Shown piece after piece: positions 1 through 12,030 of a DNA stretch of 64,000 bases. Source of the DNA: Cyanoderma ruficeps (taxonomy: Eukaryota; Chordata; Aves; Passeriformes; Timaliidae). The position numbers were made by a program, and so were the translations under genes. Numbering within the stretch: position 1 is the stretch's first letter; each line of letters opens with the position of its first letter. The notes below the pieces were generated by a model. The model did not search any database and was not told the DNA's origin. It saw nothing but the letters and a program-made list of their open reading frames with translations. Where the stretch lies: positions 62,001-126,000 of the forward strand of contig VZDJ01000036.1 in NCBI GenBank assembly GCA_008694505.1, read 5' to 3'.

Positions 1-640
1 CTCCCCCGGGCTGCGCGCTCCCGGCTCGGGCGGCTCCATCCCGTCCCCCGCGGCCGCCGAGCATCCCGGGGCGGGGCGGGCTGGGCTGGGCTGCGCGGCG
101 GGCGGGGGTGGCTCCGGGGCCGCCCCCATCGCCCGCTTCCTCCCCCGGGCCCCGGCCGGAGCCCGTTGCCCTCCCTGCGGGCGGTAGCGGGGCCGCATCC
201 CGGGCGTGCGGTCCGGCTGCGCCGCGGGACGGGCCCGAGGGACGGCGGAGCAAGTGAGCGGGCTTCTCTTCCTCCCTCTTCTCTTCCCTCTCCCCCTCCT
301 CTCCTCCCTTCCTCGTGGGTCCCCCCGCCTCGCCCGCGGCTGTCGGGAGCGCAGGGCTCTGCTGCAGGAGCCCGGGCGTTGCAAAACATCTCCTGGCTTT
401 GCAGCACGTTTAAATTTTTCTTTTCCTTTCCCTTTTCCCTCTTACACTTGGAGTAGCTAATTGGGTAGGAAAACACGAACTGCAGGGGTGGGATTACTTC
501 ATGCTCTTGCAATGCTGTTTTGCTGTTCGATTTCAGTCCTTTCGCGTGAATAGAGCCTGCCTGGCGGTGCTGCCCTGGAGCGCGGCGGGGGCCGGGCGCT
601 GCTCTGCCGCCAGCGCCTGTTTTCCTTAGCAGGTTTTCAC
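1..640 (+). promoter_or_regulatory. CpG island, probable promoter and 5' untranslated exon (cut by the window edge)
   Basis: The first 250 bases are extremely rich in G, C and CpG. They hold GC-box (Sp1-type) repeats around 67-80 and again near 97-110. CpG density falls after 260 but rises again near 575-610. No TATA box is visible, as expected for a CpG-island promoter. A plausible donor (CAA followed by GTGAGC, intron start at 254) would end a first exon at 253 on the plus strand. A pyrimidine-only stretch (about 262-320) follows. Short ATG frames here have the composition of GC-rich untranslated DNA and match nothing I know. The transcribed gene cannot be named. The direction is inferred only from the donor. 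Confidence 0.65.
261..449 (+). repeat. Polypyrimidine tracts
   Basis: Two C/T-rich stretches lie just after the proposed first donor: 262-320 (mostly CT and CCT runs) and 415-449 (TTTTC and TTTCC runs). They are low-complexity DNA, able to form triplexes or bind polypyrimidine-tract proteins. They may simply be the start of intron 1. Confidence 0.5.
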
Positions 641-3600
641 TTTTAAGGACGATTTCGTTGTCTCTGTTGCTGCTTTGGTTTCGAAGGAGATTTGCTCGTT
701 TGAACTGCGAGTCCCGCAGTAATCCCGGTCCGTGGTGTGTGCCCTCTGGCAGGTTCATTCCATCATCAGGGCTTTTCTCCCTTAGTTTTGAGATTTCCGT
801 ACAATATGTGATCTCCAGGGAGGCGGCGATGCCGGCAGCGGGCTGTTTCCTTCCCAGCCGGCTGGCTGGTGTCCTGGCTCCTGCAGCCATGGACCGTCGC
901 TGTGTGGAGGAGCTCTGAGTTTTCTCCTCTGTTGGTGAAATCTGGATTTGTTCAGGTTTGGCTGAGAATGGAGGAGCAGGGGAATTTCTCATGCAGGTGG
1001 CATTGAAGTTCAGCCAGCCAAACCAGCAGAAATTGCTTCCCTGAGCACACAGTATGTGCAGATGTACTCCCTGAACAGATTATTCTTGAATATGAGCAAC
1101 AAGTTGTGTATGTTCTATAGAAATAAATATAGGAGGAGGTGCATGCTGGGCATTGATTCCTGAGGCCCAGAGTCAGCAGGATGCTTCAATGTGGGGATGA
1201 GCAAGTTGGAGTTGGTCCTTGGTCCTTGTTTACACCACTGGAACGTCGGCAAGTGAAGCACCAGTTTGTGTTTGTCTCATGCTCAACTTTGCTGTATATT
1301 CCCCTCCAAAAGGGGATGATGCAGTGTGGTGCTTAGGAACTCGCTTCTTCTTGTTCTGTTGCCCCTGAGGGGACTGTTTTTGCTCTCAACTGGCAATTCC
1401 AGCAGTGCAATAAGGAGGGGGCAATTTGTCTTCCTTCTTTATCATAAATATTTTACCTGTAAAACAGTAACCTCAAAAATATTTAAACCCAGGGAGATTT
1501 GCTTTGTGCGTCTTAAGCCTGGGCTGTCTCCAATGGTATCATGCTCTGGGGCTGGCTGTTCTGCTTTATTTCCCTGAATTAATTTTATTGTGGCACTGAG
1601 AACTCCCCTGTGGTCTCTGGAAGTTGTCCTGCATTTTGAGAAGTTCAGAACTTGATGAATAACAGTTTTACTTCTCTAAAACAGAGGTGGGAAATTTCCT
1701 ATCCCAACCTGTTCCTGGGTACCTGAAAATTGACTTTTATGGCTTTCACCTCAGCAGAGCTGGGCTTAATTGATAAATCTTTTTAAAATGACTTGTCTCA
1801 TCTAAAGTTATGAAAGTTGATATTTCTCATAATAGTTGGATGAATTAGTTAGATTAGTAGAGACCTTCTTGCTCCCCTTCTGCTAAGTGAAGATCCACAT
1901 CTGTTTTTATGCTGACAGCAATTGTTTAAATGATTCCCAGCCCCAGGGAACCTACATTCCATTCCTGTTTGCACCCTGGAGCTGTGTCAGTCTCGGATGG
2001 TCTTTCCCAGTGTAGGAATGTAGCAAATGCTCTTGGTGAGGTTGTTCCCCAAAGAGCCAGAGCCCTGCAGAGAAATTGGTGTATCTTTCTGGAGAACAGC
2101 CTCATTGGGATGAGGCATCTCCATCCTTGTGCAGTGCCAGGAGCCATCACAACTTTCTCCAGTGAGACCTGCTGTGATGTTCATGGGGAACTTGGGGTGT
2201 TCATCTGGGTGGGAACTCGGTGACAACGTCCTGTGTGTTCCTCCAGGTTGATTAGAACAGTGGTCAGAGAGGGGTCAGATGTTCTCTCCAGCATGACGGT
2301 CATCATGGCAATGGGAAGGTCAATTCTTAGCCCTCTACCTCCAGTGAGTCATAACTCAAGAGCAAACACTCTTCTTGTTATCTCTAAGGTTTTAATTTTT
2401 TAAGAGGGCACATTATCACCATCTGCACGGAGCTCAGCTGCAGTAATTCCCGTCCCTGCCATCCCTGTGCAGCATTGGTGGCGTTGGGAATGACACAGGA
2501 GCAGTGCAGAGCTGGGGCAGAGCCTGTGTGTCTGGAGCCAGCAGCAAAGTGGCTGGGGAATCCCAGGTGGTGTCTGGAGACAGAGCTGCAGAGGATGTCA
2601 CCTGTGGGGAAGCTGAGCCAAAGTGTAACCAAGAGCCCTGTGTGTCCTGGCTCCCAGCAGCGGGAGCTGGCAAGGATGTGGGGACAGCTTTGGGGCACTG
2701 CTGGCAGGGCCTGGCTGCTCTCAGGTGGTCTCAGCAGCAGTGCTGGGAAGGCTGCTCTCTGTGGGGCTGTTTCTGTCCCAAAAGGAGAAACGTGTGTTGG
2801 CAGCTTCCCCACCTCTGGGATGGCAGTGAGGGCCAGAGCTGTGCTCAGCTTGGGATGCTCTCCAGCCTGGTCTTGCACTCCCCTTCCAGCTTGCTTCAAG
2901 TTTTTCCCAGCTCTAAAGTTGAGATGTTAAATGACATCTCTGTGGTGAGCTCTGGCAGGTGAGGGATGCTGTGTCCCTCTGAGGCTCTGTGGAGTGCCAC
3001 AGCCTGTTTGCTGCAGCCCTAAGGCAAGAAGGGACAAGTGCCAACTGCTGTGGCTCCTGGCCCTGGGCAGCCCCATGATCCTGTCGTGCCTGTCCTGCTC
3101 AGTTGCAGGAGTCTCTTATTTATCTGTGAGACACTTGACCTGTGTCTCACTGGGCCAGAATGAGAACACAGGGACCAAATCCTGCCTTGGCTGGCACTGC
3201 TTGGTTTTTTGGGGGATGCAAAAATGTATGAGGAACAACTACAGAGCTGGAGGAGTAGGGGAACAGCAGTGCCATCTCAGTGGCACTCAATTGTCCTGGG
3301 CAGAGTTCCAGGGTGAGATGGGTGTGGTTGCTCAGGTGGAACCAGTTACTGTGGTCTCTGCTCCCCTTCAGCTGCTGGCTGGGAGAGGATCCTGTGTGGC
3401 TCGGGCCCTCCAGCTCCCTTGCTCCTCCCTTCTAGAGGGAAGTGTTGGCAGTGTGTCTGGGAGCTCTGGTGCCATCCCAGTGCTTTCACACTTTGCATTG
3501 CAGCCGTGCTTTGCTCAGCCACATGTTGTCCCTAAGGACAAAGGGACAGGATGTTGCTGCCTGGGATCACCTCATGGGTGACCTCTCTCCAGGATGATGC

Positions 3601-4731
3601 CCAAAGGAAAGGCAGTTCAAGAGCACAGGTCTGTTTTTTTCTTTGGAAGTGAGGGTCCTCTCTCCCAAGACCCCCTGCACAGGGGGAGGCTGTCCCACCA
3701 AAAGTCTGCTTGGGTCCCCTTCAGAGCAGTGGCTGATGTTGGTGACACCGGCTGTGGGTGTGGCCCCGTTGGGCTGCAAAGCCGAGTCACCCGCTGCTGC
3801 TGGCAGCCCTGGACAAGCAAGGCTGGCCCAGCTGGCTCTAGGTGGAGTGTTTGTACTGGGGAGCCCAGGCTTTCAGCAGCTTTAATAGGAAGTTACTTTT
3901 TGTGATAAATTGATGGCTTCATTTTTTGACCTTTCAAAGCTTTTCATGCATTAGCTACATGTAGGAAATGTAATTTTCCATGCTGAGAAACCAGCTCTGG
4001 AGCAGAATCACTGATGTGATCTTTTTTTGGATGTCTGGCAGACCAAATTTAGTGTGAAACAAGGCTTGGGTCTGGGCTGAGCTCCTCTGCCTCAGAGATT
4101 TGGTGTCTGCATGACAGGGACTTGAAAAGGGGAGCAGGGAGAATTCAGCAGAATTGTTTTCTTTTGATGGCTGAGAAGCTCCTTGAGAGACACCAAGGCA
4201 CAAGGGATTCCAGACTTATACAGGGATTTCAGTGACTGAAAAGTAACTTGAAGGGAAAAAAGAAATGCTAAAATGAGGGAGGCTGAGGACTGCTTGGTCC
4301 TGAGAACCTTGGTCTACAGGGCTTCTCTGATGCTGTTCCCACTGGCAGTGACAACTAGGGTCTAATCCTGCTGTGCTGAGCAGAGTTCTGGCAGCTCCAG
4401 TGTTGCTCTGTGTGCATCAAGACAGTTGCCTCTGAGCTGTTATCTCTCCCCTTGCTGTTCTTCTAGCTTCCCAGAGATGTAGTGCTGGGCTGTCCCTGTT
4501 CTGGGTGCTTTGGGGTTAGCATTTATAAACCTTCTTCCAGAAGAGAGGCAGAAACCTGCCTGTCCTGAGAACTTGCCCCTGTTTTCCCCACAGCTGCCAT
4601 GGGTTACAGAACATTGAGATGGAATGTTCTTTGTGTGCCTGCATGTCACTCACATTGGTGCCAGTATCCAGCCTGGTTCTGGGGATGTGTAACCAGTCTA
4701 ACACCCAGTTTTGGTCTGTGTTTGTTTACAG

Positions 4732-4868
4732 GAGGTACCTGGGGACATCACTTCGAGGTGCTCTGTGCCCGTGTCTGCAGCAGCCTTGGCTGGCAGAGGG
4801 TGACTTTGCCCCTCAGAGCATCGTGAGTGACACTGTGAGAGCTGCCCACACACGTGAGCCTGCAGGTG
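4732..4868 (+). other. Candidate internal exon (splice sites plus one open frame)
   Basis: A pyrimidine-rich tract ending TTTGTTTACAG (4721-4731) makes a strong acceptor. GTG followed by GTAAGT (intron from 4869) makes a strong donor, and CAG followed by GTGGTA three bases earlier is an alternative. The 137 bases between stay open in one frame, beginning RYLGTSLRGALCPCLQ, and are closed in the first frame. The peptide matches no family I recognise. It could be a rare or non-coding exon, or a chance pairing of sites. No neighbouring exon was found to join it to. Confidence 0.25.
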
Positions 4869-5616
4869 GTAAGTTGGGCAGGGCAGCTGCCTGTCTTACT
4901 TTTAATATTTCATAGAGTGCTAGGAATGTATGACCTGCAAGAGAGCCCAGAAGTCCCTGGGATGCGAGTTTTGCTTTCACCCGAAGCTCCCTCCATGCCC
5001 TACAGTGCAGTGCTGGTTCAATGGGGTGAGAGCAGTTGCCCTCTGGCTGTGATTGAGCTTCTTAGGTCGGACCTCTTTGCTATTTTGCTGCACAAACATC
5101 CCTTTCTAACAGTGCAGAGGGGAAACTGGACTAACCCTTTGTTTAAATGCACTTAACCTGTGTTTGAGCCTTGGCTGGGAACCGCAAGGCACATGGCCAC
5201 AAACCCCCATCGCCTCACAGGACATGCAGGCAGCACTCCTAGTGCAGTGCTGCAAGGCCAGGAGGGTTGAGCTGCTAAACTTCAGACAAGCCTGTGGGGA
5301 CCTCAGAGAGCATCATCTCCTTTTGTGCGGTTTCTCCTTATCTCTGAGATGGGGAGAAGTGATTTCCCAGCCCTCCTCAAAAGCAGAGCTGTAAGATCTT
5401 GTTAATTAGTGATTAGCAAGTGCTCAGAGGCTTTTGGCTTACAGGGTAGGGGGAGAGGCAGGCTGGTGGATGGGGGTTAGTGGCAGCACTATCTTGAGGT
5501 CCTTTTGTCCCCGCTGTTCCATGTGTAGGGGAAATCTCGGCTTGGCCTTGGAGTGGGAGCTGTGTAGTGCCACCGCCTGAGATGCTGAAGCACAGCCCGG
5601 GGAGCAGGTGACTCTG

Positions 5617-5630
5617 TGACATCACGTGGG
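5617..5630. promoter_or_regulatory. CRE-like / E-box composite site
   Basis: TGACATCACGTGGG combines a TGAC half-site of CREB/ATF type with a perfect CACGTG E-box, the core bound by USF, MYC or TFE family factors. The motif is seen directly. Function is inference, and a CACGTG is expected many times by chance in 64 kb. Confidence 0.25.
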
Positions 5631-6470
5631 TTAAATCAGGCTCTGACTGCAGGTGACTCTGAGTGAGAAGTGTTTAAGCCCTCCCTGTGCCACAGCCGCC
5701 TTCCCAATCTGCTTCCGGCTGCCCGCTGGGGTCCCAGCTGCTCTCCTGAGCAGCAGGAGCCTTGTCCCAGCCCTTAGGGTGTCAGTCAGGGAGTCTTCCC
5801 TCTGCTTTGTCCCTGAAACCTGGCAGATCCGAGCTTCTCTTTGTCAGGTGCCCTTGCTGGGGCAGCTTGCTCTGAAGCTGCTACATGCTGAATGTCCCTG
5901 GGATGTCTGTAAGTACGCAAAGGACAAAGGGGAAAACATAATTTGAAAAGGTGTCTCTTCATGGAAGTACTTGGGAAGGATCCTTGCTGGTGTGCCGGTA
6001 CCTCGTGCAGGAGACCAGACTGACCTGAGGGCACCTGGTAGCTCTGTTCAGTGGCTAATGCATCGTAGGAGGGGAGGTGGGAGAGCTTTAGGGAGCTGCT
6101 GGTCAGCTCCACATACAGGGTGTTTCCTGAGGTTAATAACTGTGGTGTGAAATGTGTCGAATTTCTGTGGGCCCTTCCAGGGAGTCTGGATGCCCAGAGT
6201 TGTTCTCTTCATTCACAAAGAAGAGATGAGATGTAGGTTTCTGATGGAGGAGGAGCAAACCTGCTGTGCAGGTCTGGCAGGGATCTGCCATGGCTGGGAT
6301 GTAGCAGCTTGTCCTGGTGCCTGCTTTGAAGAGGCAGGGAGGGGAGGGCTGTCCCACACACCGGTCCTGCACCCCGGGTTATTGTTCCAGGCTGCAGGGT
6401 GATGTTTCTCCATGGTCTCAGTCCAGATTACTTCCCAGGGAACAGCCTCTGGATATGCGGGTGTTGGCTT

Positions 6471-6680
6471 GGGTTTCCTCCTATGCAAATGAGTTTATAG
6501 GAATGTACTAAGCTCCTCTGCAAAACAGCTTGAGTGCTAATGAAAGACATCACTGTGTAAGAAAAAAATATTGTTAGCACATTACTACCATCGTTAATGA
6601 GGTCAGATCATTGCCTTGGAACAAAATTAGTTTGTTTTGCTCTAATCAGTTTTAGTAGCTAGAGTGCCCAGTAATTACTT
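6471..6680. promoter_or_regulatory. AT-rich putative conserved element with octamer
   Basis: The surrounding GC-rich DNA gives way to about 200 bases of AT-rich sequence. It has a perfect POU octamer ATGCAAAT (6483-6490), several TAAT homeodomain cores and a GGTCA half-site near 6601. This texture is typical of conserved non-coding enhancers, but conservation cannot be tested from one sequence. Confidence 0.3.
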
Positions 6681-6999
6681 GTGTCCTTGTGAAAGGGATG
6701 GGACAGCATGACTAGAGCTGCTGGCAGACTGCTCTGACTCTGAAATGAATTGTGCAGATGATTTTTGAGAGGGCATCTTTCCAGCTGCACAGTGCCCCTG
6801 GAGTGATGCTGGCAGAGCCCAGCTTCAGTCAGGAATGGCCATGGTCCACAGCACGGCTCCTCTGGAAAGAGTGTCCTGAGGGGATTCAGAGAGGCATTAG
6901 CAGCAGGAACACTGGACTGTGCTGTTGTCTTCATGTTTATGATCCTAATTTGACTTGCAGCATGTAAATCTCTCTCTGAACTCTTCCTTTCTGTAGTCT

Positions 7000-7007
7000 A
7001 TGCAAAT
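7000..7007. promoter_or_regulatory. Second perfect octamer (POU) site
   Basis: ATGCAAAT recurs in the same orientation 517 bases after the copy at 6483. Octamer sites bind POU proteins (Oct1, Oct2, Brn). Whether the two work together is unknown. Confidence 0.2.
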
Positions 7008-7009
7008 TT

Positions 7010-8620
7010 TCAAGACCCCAGGAGCTCTCAAATACAGCTGCTCTCTAAACCAGAAGATTCACTCCTGGGTATTTGTACATCTAGAATCTTCTCTTTATTT
7101 TTTGTTTTGTTTTTCCTGATGTCATTGGTGTGTTCCTGAAAAGATGGCCTGTGGCCACCCGGATGAATGGGCAGGGTGCTGAGAGCTACTGCAGTGGTAG
7201 GGCCCTGGCTCAGGAAGAATGATTGTCAGCAGGTTGTGCTTTCCCTTACAGGTGTGATGGCTGTGCATGTGGCTTTTGCATGCACAGCTGCTGCCCAGCA
7301 AGAGAAGGGCTGTGGTGAAGGAGACCATCTCCTGTGCCTCGCTCAGGGCAGTCGGGGGGGGCTACGAGACCACAGTGCCCTTGGTCTCTCTCACTAGTCT
7401 TGTACCTGTGAAATGAGTCAGAGTGCAGCTTCTGATCAAAAATCAGGCTGAGCTCAACCATCCCACCCATGCTGGAGGTGAAAGGTTCTTTGGTTCCTCT
7501 CCAGCATGTGTCTGGCAGCTCCCTGGGAGGGCAGTGCAGGGATAGCAGAGCCACAGCGTCGTGGATTTGGAGCAGGGAACGGCTCTCGCTGGCACTGTGG
7601 CCTCCTTTTGGTTGTGCTCTCCCTTGTCCTTGATGGATCCTTGCAGGAACCTGGGTCAGGCTCACAGTGCCACAGCTCAGCAGTTTCTTTTTAAGTGGTT
7701 CTTTCCTGCAAAAGGACAAGTTTATGTTGCAGCCCCCAGCTCTCCCTCCCCTTAATCCACTTGCTGACTTCAGCTAAAATGGTGTTAATCCTCGCTATAC
7801 TTTCCATTTCCTTCCTCGTATTTCCTTCTGGCTCAGCTCAGATGTGTTTTCTCCTGTAAAGCTGGGGGAGCTGCTGCTGGGTAGTGACTCTTGAAGGGGT
7901 GCCAGGAGTGTCAGAGCTGGATCTCTGCACCTTAGGGTTTGCCTGTGCCTGGCCACGGCCAGTGAAGTGTCACTTGTCAGGAACACACAGGGGTGTTGCT
8001 GGGTCTGCTGCTCCATCAGTGGCCCCCCCACCCCATGGGCACTGCAGCCAAGACTGCTCAAGGCCTTCTCATCCGTGACCCATCCCTGATCCTTCTTCCT
8101 CACTTGCAGTGAGGCCCAGCAGAGTGTCTCTTCCTGCTGTCCCCTCTCTCCTGTGTTAGGGAGCTGTCACCAGTGCTCCCCAGCAGCCACCTGGCTAGCT
8201 TGAGTCCCACTGTGGTGTTCCTCCAGCACTTATTTGGGTCGTTGAAATTCTGTGAGGATCAGGTTCTGCAAACACGAGACCTCTACCATTTGCCAGAATG
8301 TCTCAACCAGTTTCCCCGGAGCAGGTGGTCCATTGACACCCACCACAATGTCACCTGTGTTTGCCTGTCCCCCAGCCTGAGCTCTCAGCAGGCTCATCAG
8401 CTCTCCTAAGGCACAGCCCAATGGGCCATAAGCAGCTCCTCCTTGCTGTCCCACAGAGCCCATGTCCACCGATGGCAGCCCTTGGTCACTCGGCTGACCC
8501 ACCGTGTCCTGTGCCCTCAGCTGTGCCCCAGCCCTGCCCGCAGGCATCATCCTGAGCGCGGGGGCTCCAGCCATGCACCAGCTGCAGCACGGGCCTCTCT
8601 CTTAATCTGTTTTGAATTTC
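7010..8620. other. Non-coding stretch, nothing recognised
   Basis: There is a T-rich run near 7089-7115 and otherwise GC-moderate single-copy DNA. The longest frame (minus strand, 7246-7719) has no motif and no convincing splice context. No interspersed repeat was recognised. Confidence 0.45.
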
Positions 8621-8905
8621 CCACATTTTAATTCCATTGAATGCCTTTAATTCCTGTGTCATGGAACAAGGAGAGCTCTGTCCAGAAAAGCTCTGTTAGA
8701 GATGTGTATTTTGGCAATTCTAAAAATACACCTCGCTCGCCCAGGCTTGTGCGGGGTAGCCATGGCAACGTGGCTCCAGGAGCAAGGTTAAAAACAATTG
8801 CACCAATTAAGGGGGAAATAGAGCTGTTCAAACTTATCAAACCTAAAAATTTAGAAAATCTGAAGCAACAAACACCATGTGTGATGCTGTGGTCTGTTTT
8901 GGGTT
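8621..8905. promoter_or_regulatory. AT-rich putative regulatory element with a perfect RFX X-box
   Basis: GTAGCCATGGCAAC at 8756-8769 matches the X-box consensus (GT-N-RCC, two free bases, RGYAAC) at every fixed position. RFX proteins bind this motif in ciliary and MHC class II gene promoters. A MEF2-like CTAAAAATA lies at 8720-8728, and an A/T-rich tract follows. There is no CpG island and no visible start site, so an enhancer is likelier than a core promoter. Confidence 0.35.
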
Positions 8906-8960
8906 GATTGAAACTGTGCCCCTTCTGCTGTTGAGGAGCATCCCAAGTCCTTCTAGAGCT

Positions 8961-9334
8961 GGGGATGCTCAGTCTGGAGAACAGACAGCTCCAGGGAGAG
9001 CTCAGAGCCCCTGCCAGGGCCTACAGGGGCTCCAGGAGAGCTGCAGAGGGACTTGGGGCAAGGGATGGAGGGACAGGACAAGGGGAAATGGCTTCCCATG
9101 GCCAGAGGGCTGGGCTTAATGGGATATTGGGAAGTTGTTCTCTGTGAGGGTGGGCAGGCCCTGGCAGAGGTTGCCCAGAGCAGCTGTGGCTGCCCCTGGA
9201 TCTCTGAAAGTGTCCAAGGCCAGGCTGGATGGGGCTTTGAGCAACCTGAGATAGTGGAAGGTGTCCCTGCCCATGGCAGAGGGTGGAATGAGATCATTCT
9301 AAAGGTCCCTTCCCACCATTCCATGGCTCTATGA
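8961..9334 (+). mobile_element. CR1 LINE 3' end
   Basis: This fragment ends with the classic CR1 tail. It includes the run from GACAGGACAAGGGG through the phrase for 'GCCCTGGCAGAGGTTGCC' to the octamer-like terminus CTCTATGA at 9327-9334. About 370 bases of the 3' untranslated region are kept, and the element is 5'-truncated with no coding part. CR1 has no poly(A) tail and ends in short 8-base repeats, as here. Confidence 0.92.
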
Positions 9335-10522
9335 AAGAGAGCAGCCTGGCTGAAACATTGGGAGTGTTTTGAGGACAAAAGCATGATCTGAAGAACAGTA
9401 TTGGCCTGCAGTGCTGGCCTGTGAGAGGGCAGGTGGATATTATAATTTGTGTGCTGAGCTAAAGTTCCTCAAAATCAATGGAGATGCTTTCATTGATGGA
9501 TTAGCTTAGGCTGGGAACACAGGCTTGGTAAATGTGACCAGATGAGTCTGAAACCAATGTGCCATTGTTTTTAAACTAGATTTGCTTTAATTTTACTTGC
9601 TGGGCCCTGGTCATGGCCAGAGAAACCCTCAGGAATGTCATCAGCTTGCTGGGGATGGTGCTGGGGAATGTCTGTCTAGAGCTGGAGCTGACTGAGCAAC
9701 ATGGTGCTTCAAAAAGTTTTAAATAAAATGATTTCAAGCCCCTTATTTTTGCTGTGCCTCAAAGAAAAACAGAACAAAAGGATTCAGAGCATCTCTTTCT
9801 AAAATATTTCCAGTTTTTGGTCGATGTTGCAGGTGTTTTCTTTCACTGGCCAATTGTGCTTTGCCCCCTTGGCATGCTGATGCAATCCCGTGTTTTTTGG
9901 GGGATGGACAAAGGGGTTTGGGTGCAAATGTGCCTCTGCCTGATCCTCAGAGAAATTTCTGAGCTCAGGGCAGAGAGTGGTGATGCAACTGCTGCCTGTT
10001 CTTGGGCTTGAACCTGAGCTGGTGAGGATCCTGCCTTGCCTGTTCTTGGTTTTTGATCAGCCCCATTGACCCTGAGGAGCCTCTGGAAGCTTCTCACTGT
10101 GTGTGAAAGCACTGGAGAGGAGGACTCCAGGGACAGTCCCAGCCAGTGACTGGTTTGGGTTGTCCTGGAGCACACAGGCGAGCTGGAGGCTAAAGCCTGG
10201 GCCCAAGGGGTGGATGCAAGGCAGAGGTCTGTGCAGAGGAAGGAAGTGGGGGCGTGCAGCTGCGTGGGGAGGATGCTGCACCCGCTGGAAAGCAGCAGCG
10301 GGGTCTCCTGAGACAATTTAGGTGAAGGAAGCTGCGATGAAGTCACTGCTTTACTTGGCTTGGTGGTGGCAGGAGGTGTCATCAGTGGGCCTGGGGGTGA
10401 GGAGTTCAGGTTAAAGGGAGTAAAAAGCAAATGGGCACATGTGCTGTGTGCAGGGCACTGTCCCTGGGCTGGCAGCTGCTGTGCCGTGCCTGGGCTGTGC
10501 CACACAGAGGGAGGTCAGTGTT
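9335..10522. other. Non-coding stretch, nothing recognised
   Basis: Single-copy DNA lies between two CR1 tails. The longest frame (minus, 9843-10505, 220 codons) is rich in Ser, Pro, Gln and Leu, lacks any domain I know, and runs into the CR1 tail on its upstream side. It is treated as chance. Confidence 0.45.
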
Positions 10523-10598
10523 TCACAGAACCACAGACTGGTTTGGGCTGGAACAGACTTCAAAGGTCATCTCATTCCAGTGCCTTCTGTGGGCAGGT
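10523..10598 (-). mobile_element. CR1 LINE 3' tail, short fragment
   Basis: Read on the minus strand, this is the last 75 bases of a CR1 of the same type as the copy at 8961. Recognisable pieces are the GGTTTGGGCTGGAACAGACT block and CATCTCATTCCA. It is heavily truncated and moderately diverged. Confidence 0.8.
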
Positions 10599-12030
10599 TT
10601 AGCATAGCTGCCACAGAGAGGGAATCTGGTCCTTCCCCTCCCTCCACTGAGTGTGAGTGAAGCCTCAGCTGTGCCCTGTGAGCACAGGCTGTGCTGGTGC
10701 TTTGGGCAGGCTCTCAGGTGGGTTCTAGTCCCTGGGGAAGGCAAGTGTGGGGGTCCCCATGGCTCCTCGGGGTTTCAGGGGTAGCATTGGCCCAGGTGGA
10801 AGAAGAGCAGGCCCTGTGACCCTGCAGCAATTCCTTCTGCTTGCAGAGAAGCTTCAGGCAGAATAGGAATTGGGGTCTTTTAAGGGGGATATTGTTGGTT
10901 TGCTCGGTGCACAAGCCTTATTAGTTTTCTCTTTTCCCAGCAAGCAAAGATGCTACTGGACCAAATTTCCTGCCTTTTCCAGCACTGGATGAGATTCTGC
11001 TACAGTTTTAGTTTTCCATGTCTGCAGCAGCAAGAGCAAAGGCATTGATTTTTTAGGCAAATTTTAAAAATTTTAGGGTGGATGTCTTTAACTCCCTTTG
11101 AATTATGGTTTGCGTCAATTTGGGTTAATGGAGCTGGAGGCCATCCCATAATGTGGTTTATTTTTGCATAGGTTAGACCAGAAGTGTGCATGGAGCTCTT
11201 TCTGGGAGCTGGGCCAGGCTGGGGAAGAGGCAGAGCTGGTGGGGGAAAGGCTCAAACAGGGCTGGTGGTAAAGCTGGCAGTGCATGACGGTGCCAGGAGC
11301 CTTCCCAGGCTCCGAGTCAGGTGCTGGCTCCTGGCCAGGGCTGGTTTGGTGGGTGAGGACTCACAGTGAAGCTCCTGGGGAGGGAATTTACCTTATCCTC
11401 AGAGAGCAGTGAGCTGGGAGGGGCAGAGCAGAAGGGCTGTGTGTGGAACAGCCGAGGGCTCACGCTGTGACCGGACCCGGCCACCCCTGGAGCCGTGGGA
11501 GTGCTGGCAGATGCAGGTTTGACTCCAAGCCTTGTCGGGTGGGAGGGAGGTGGGCAGTGGGATTTCACCCTGCTCCACAGGCTGCCTGGAAGGGCTGTCC
11601 AAGGCTGGGCCTTCCCACGTCCTCTTGAGCTGTCACACCTTGCAACGTGTGGCACAACTCCAGCCGGGTTCAGTGCTGCTTTTCCTCTGTGACTTTGGGG
11701 GGTCTTTGCATGTTGCTTGATGTCAGTCTGGTCCTTCAGCTCTCTGCAACCCCTCCTCCAGTGACTCTGGTGTTTAAGTGTCCATGTGCCGTCCCTTTGC
11801 CCATAGCAGGGATGCTGTGGAAGTGAAATCTTACACTTTCTTCTGTCTGTTGCCTTGGGGGCCGTGGTCCCTTGGAAATGCCTCTGCTCTTCCCGCTGAG
11901 CCTGCACAGGGGGCTGCAGAGGGATGATGTGTGTAGTAGGGAGAGAGGGAGAGGTGGCATAAAGAGCTCTGTTCCCTCCCTGTGAGGTGTAATGTCAAGA
12001 GGATCTCTTACAATGTGTGCTTGCCCTATT
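10599..12030. other. Non-coding stretch, nothing recognised
   Basis: GC-moderate single-copy DNA. A minus-strand frame of 196 codons (11317-11907) has no motif or splice support. I see no repeat, RNA gene or CpG island. Confidence 0.45.

Larger units (their letters stand above)
641..6470. other. Single-copy non-coding stretch, probably intron
   Basis: Apart from the candidate exon at 4732-4868 and an E-box/CRE-like site at 5617, I see no gene, RNA or interspersed repeat. Open frames of 60-195 codons occur on both strands, the longest at 2994-3581. They lack known motifs, overlap each other in other frames, and have the stop-poor composition expected of GC-rich DNA, so I do not call them genes. 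Confidence 0.5.
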
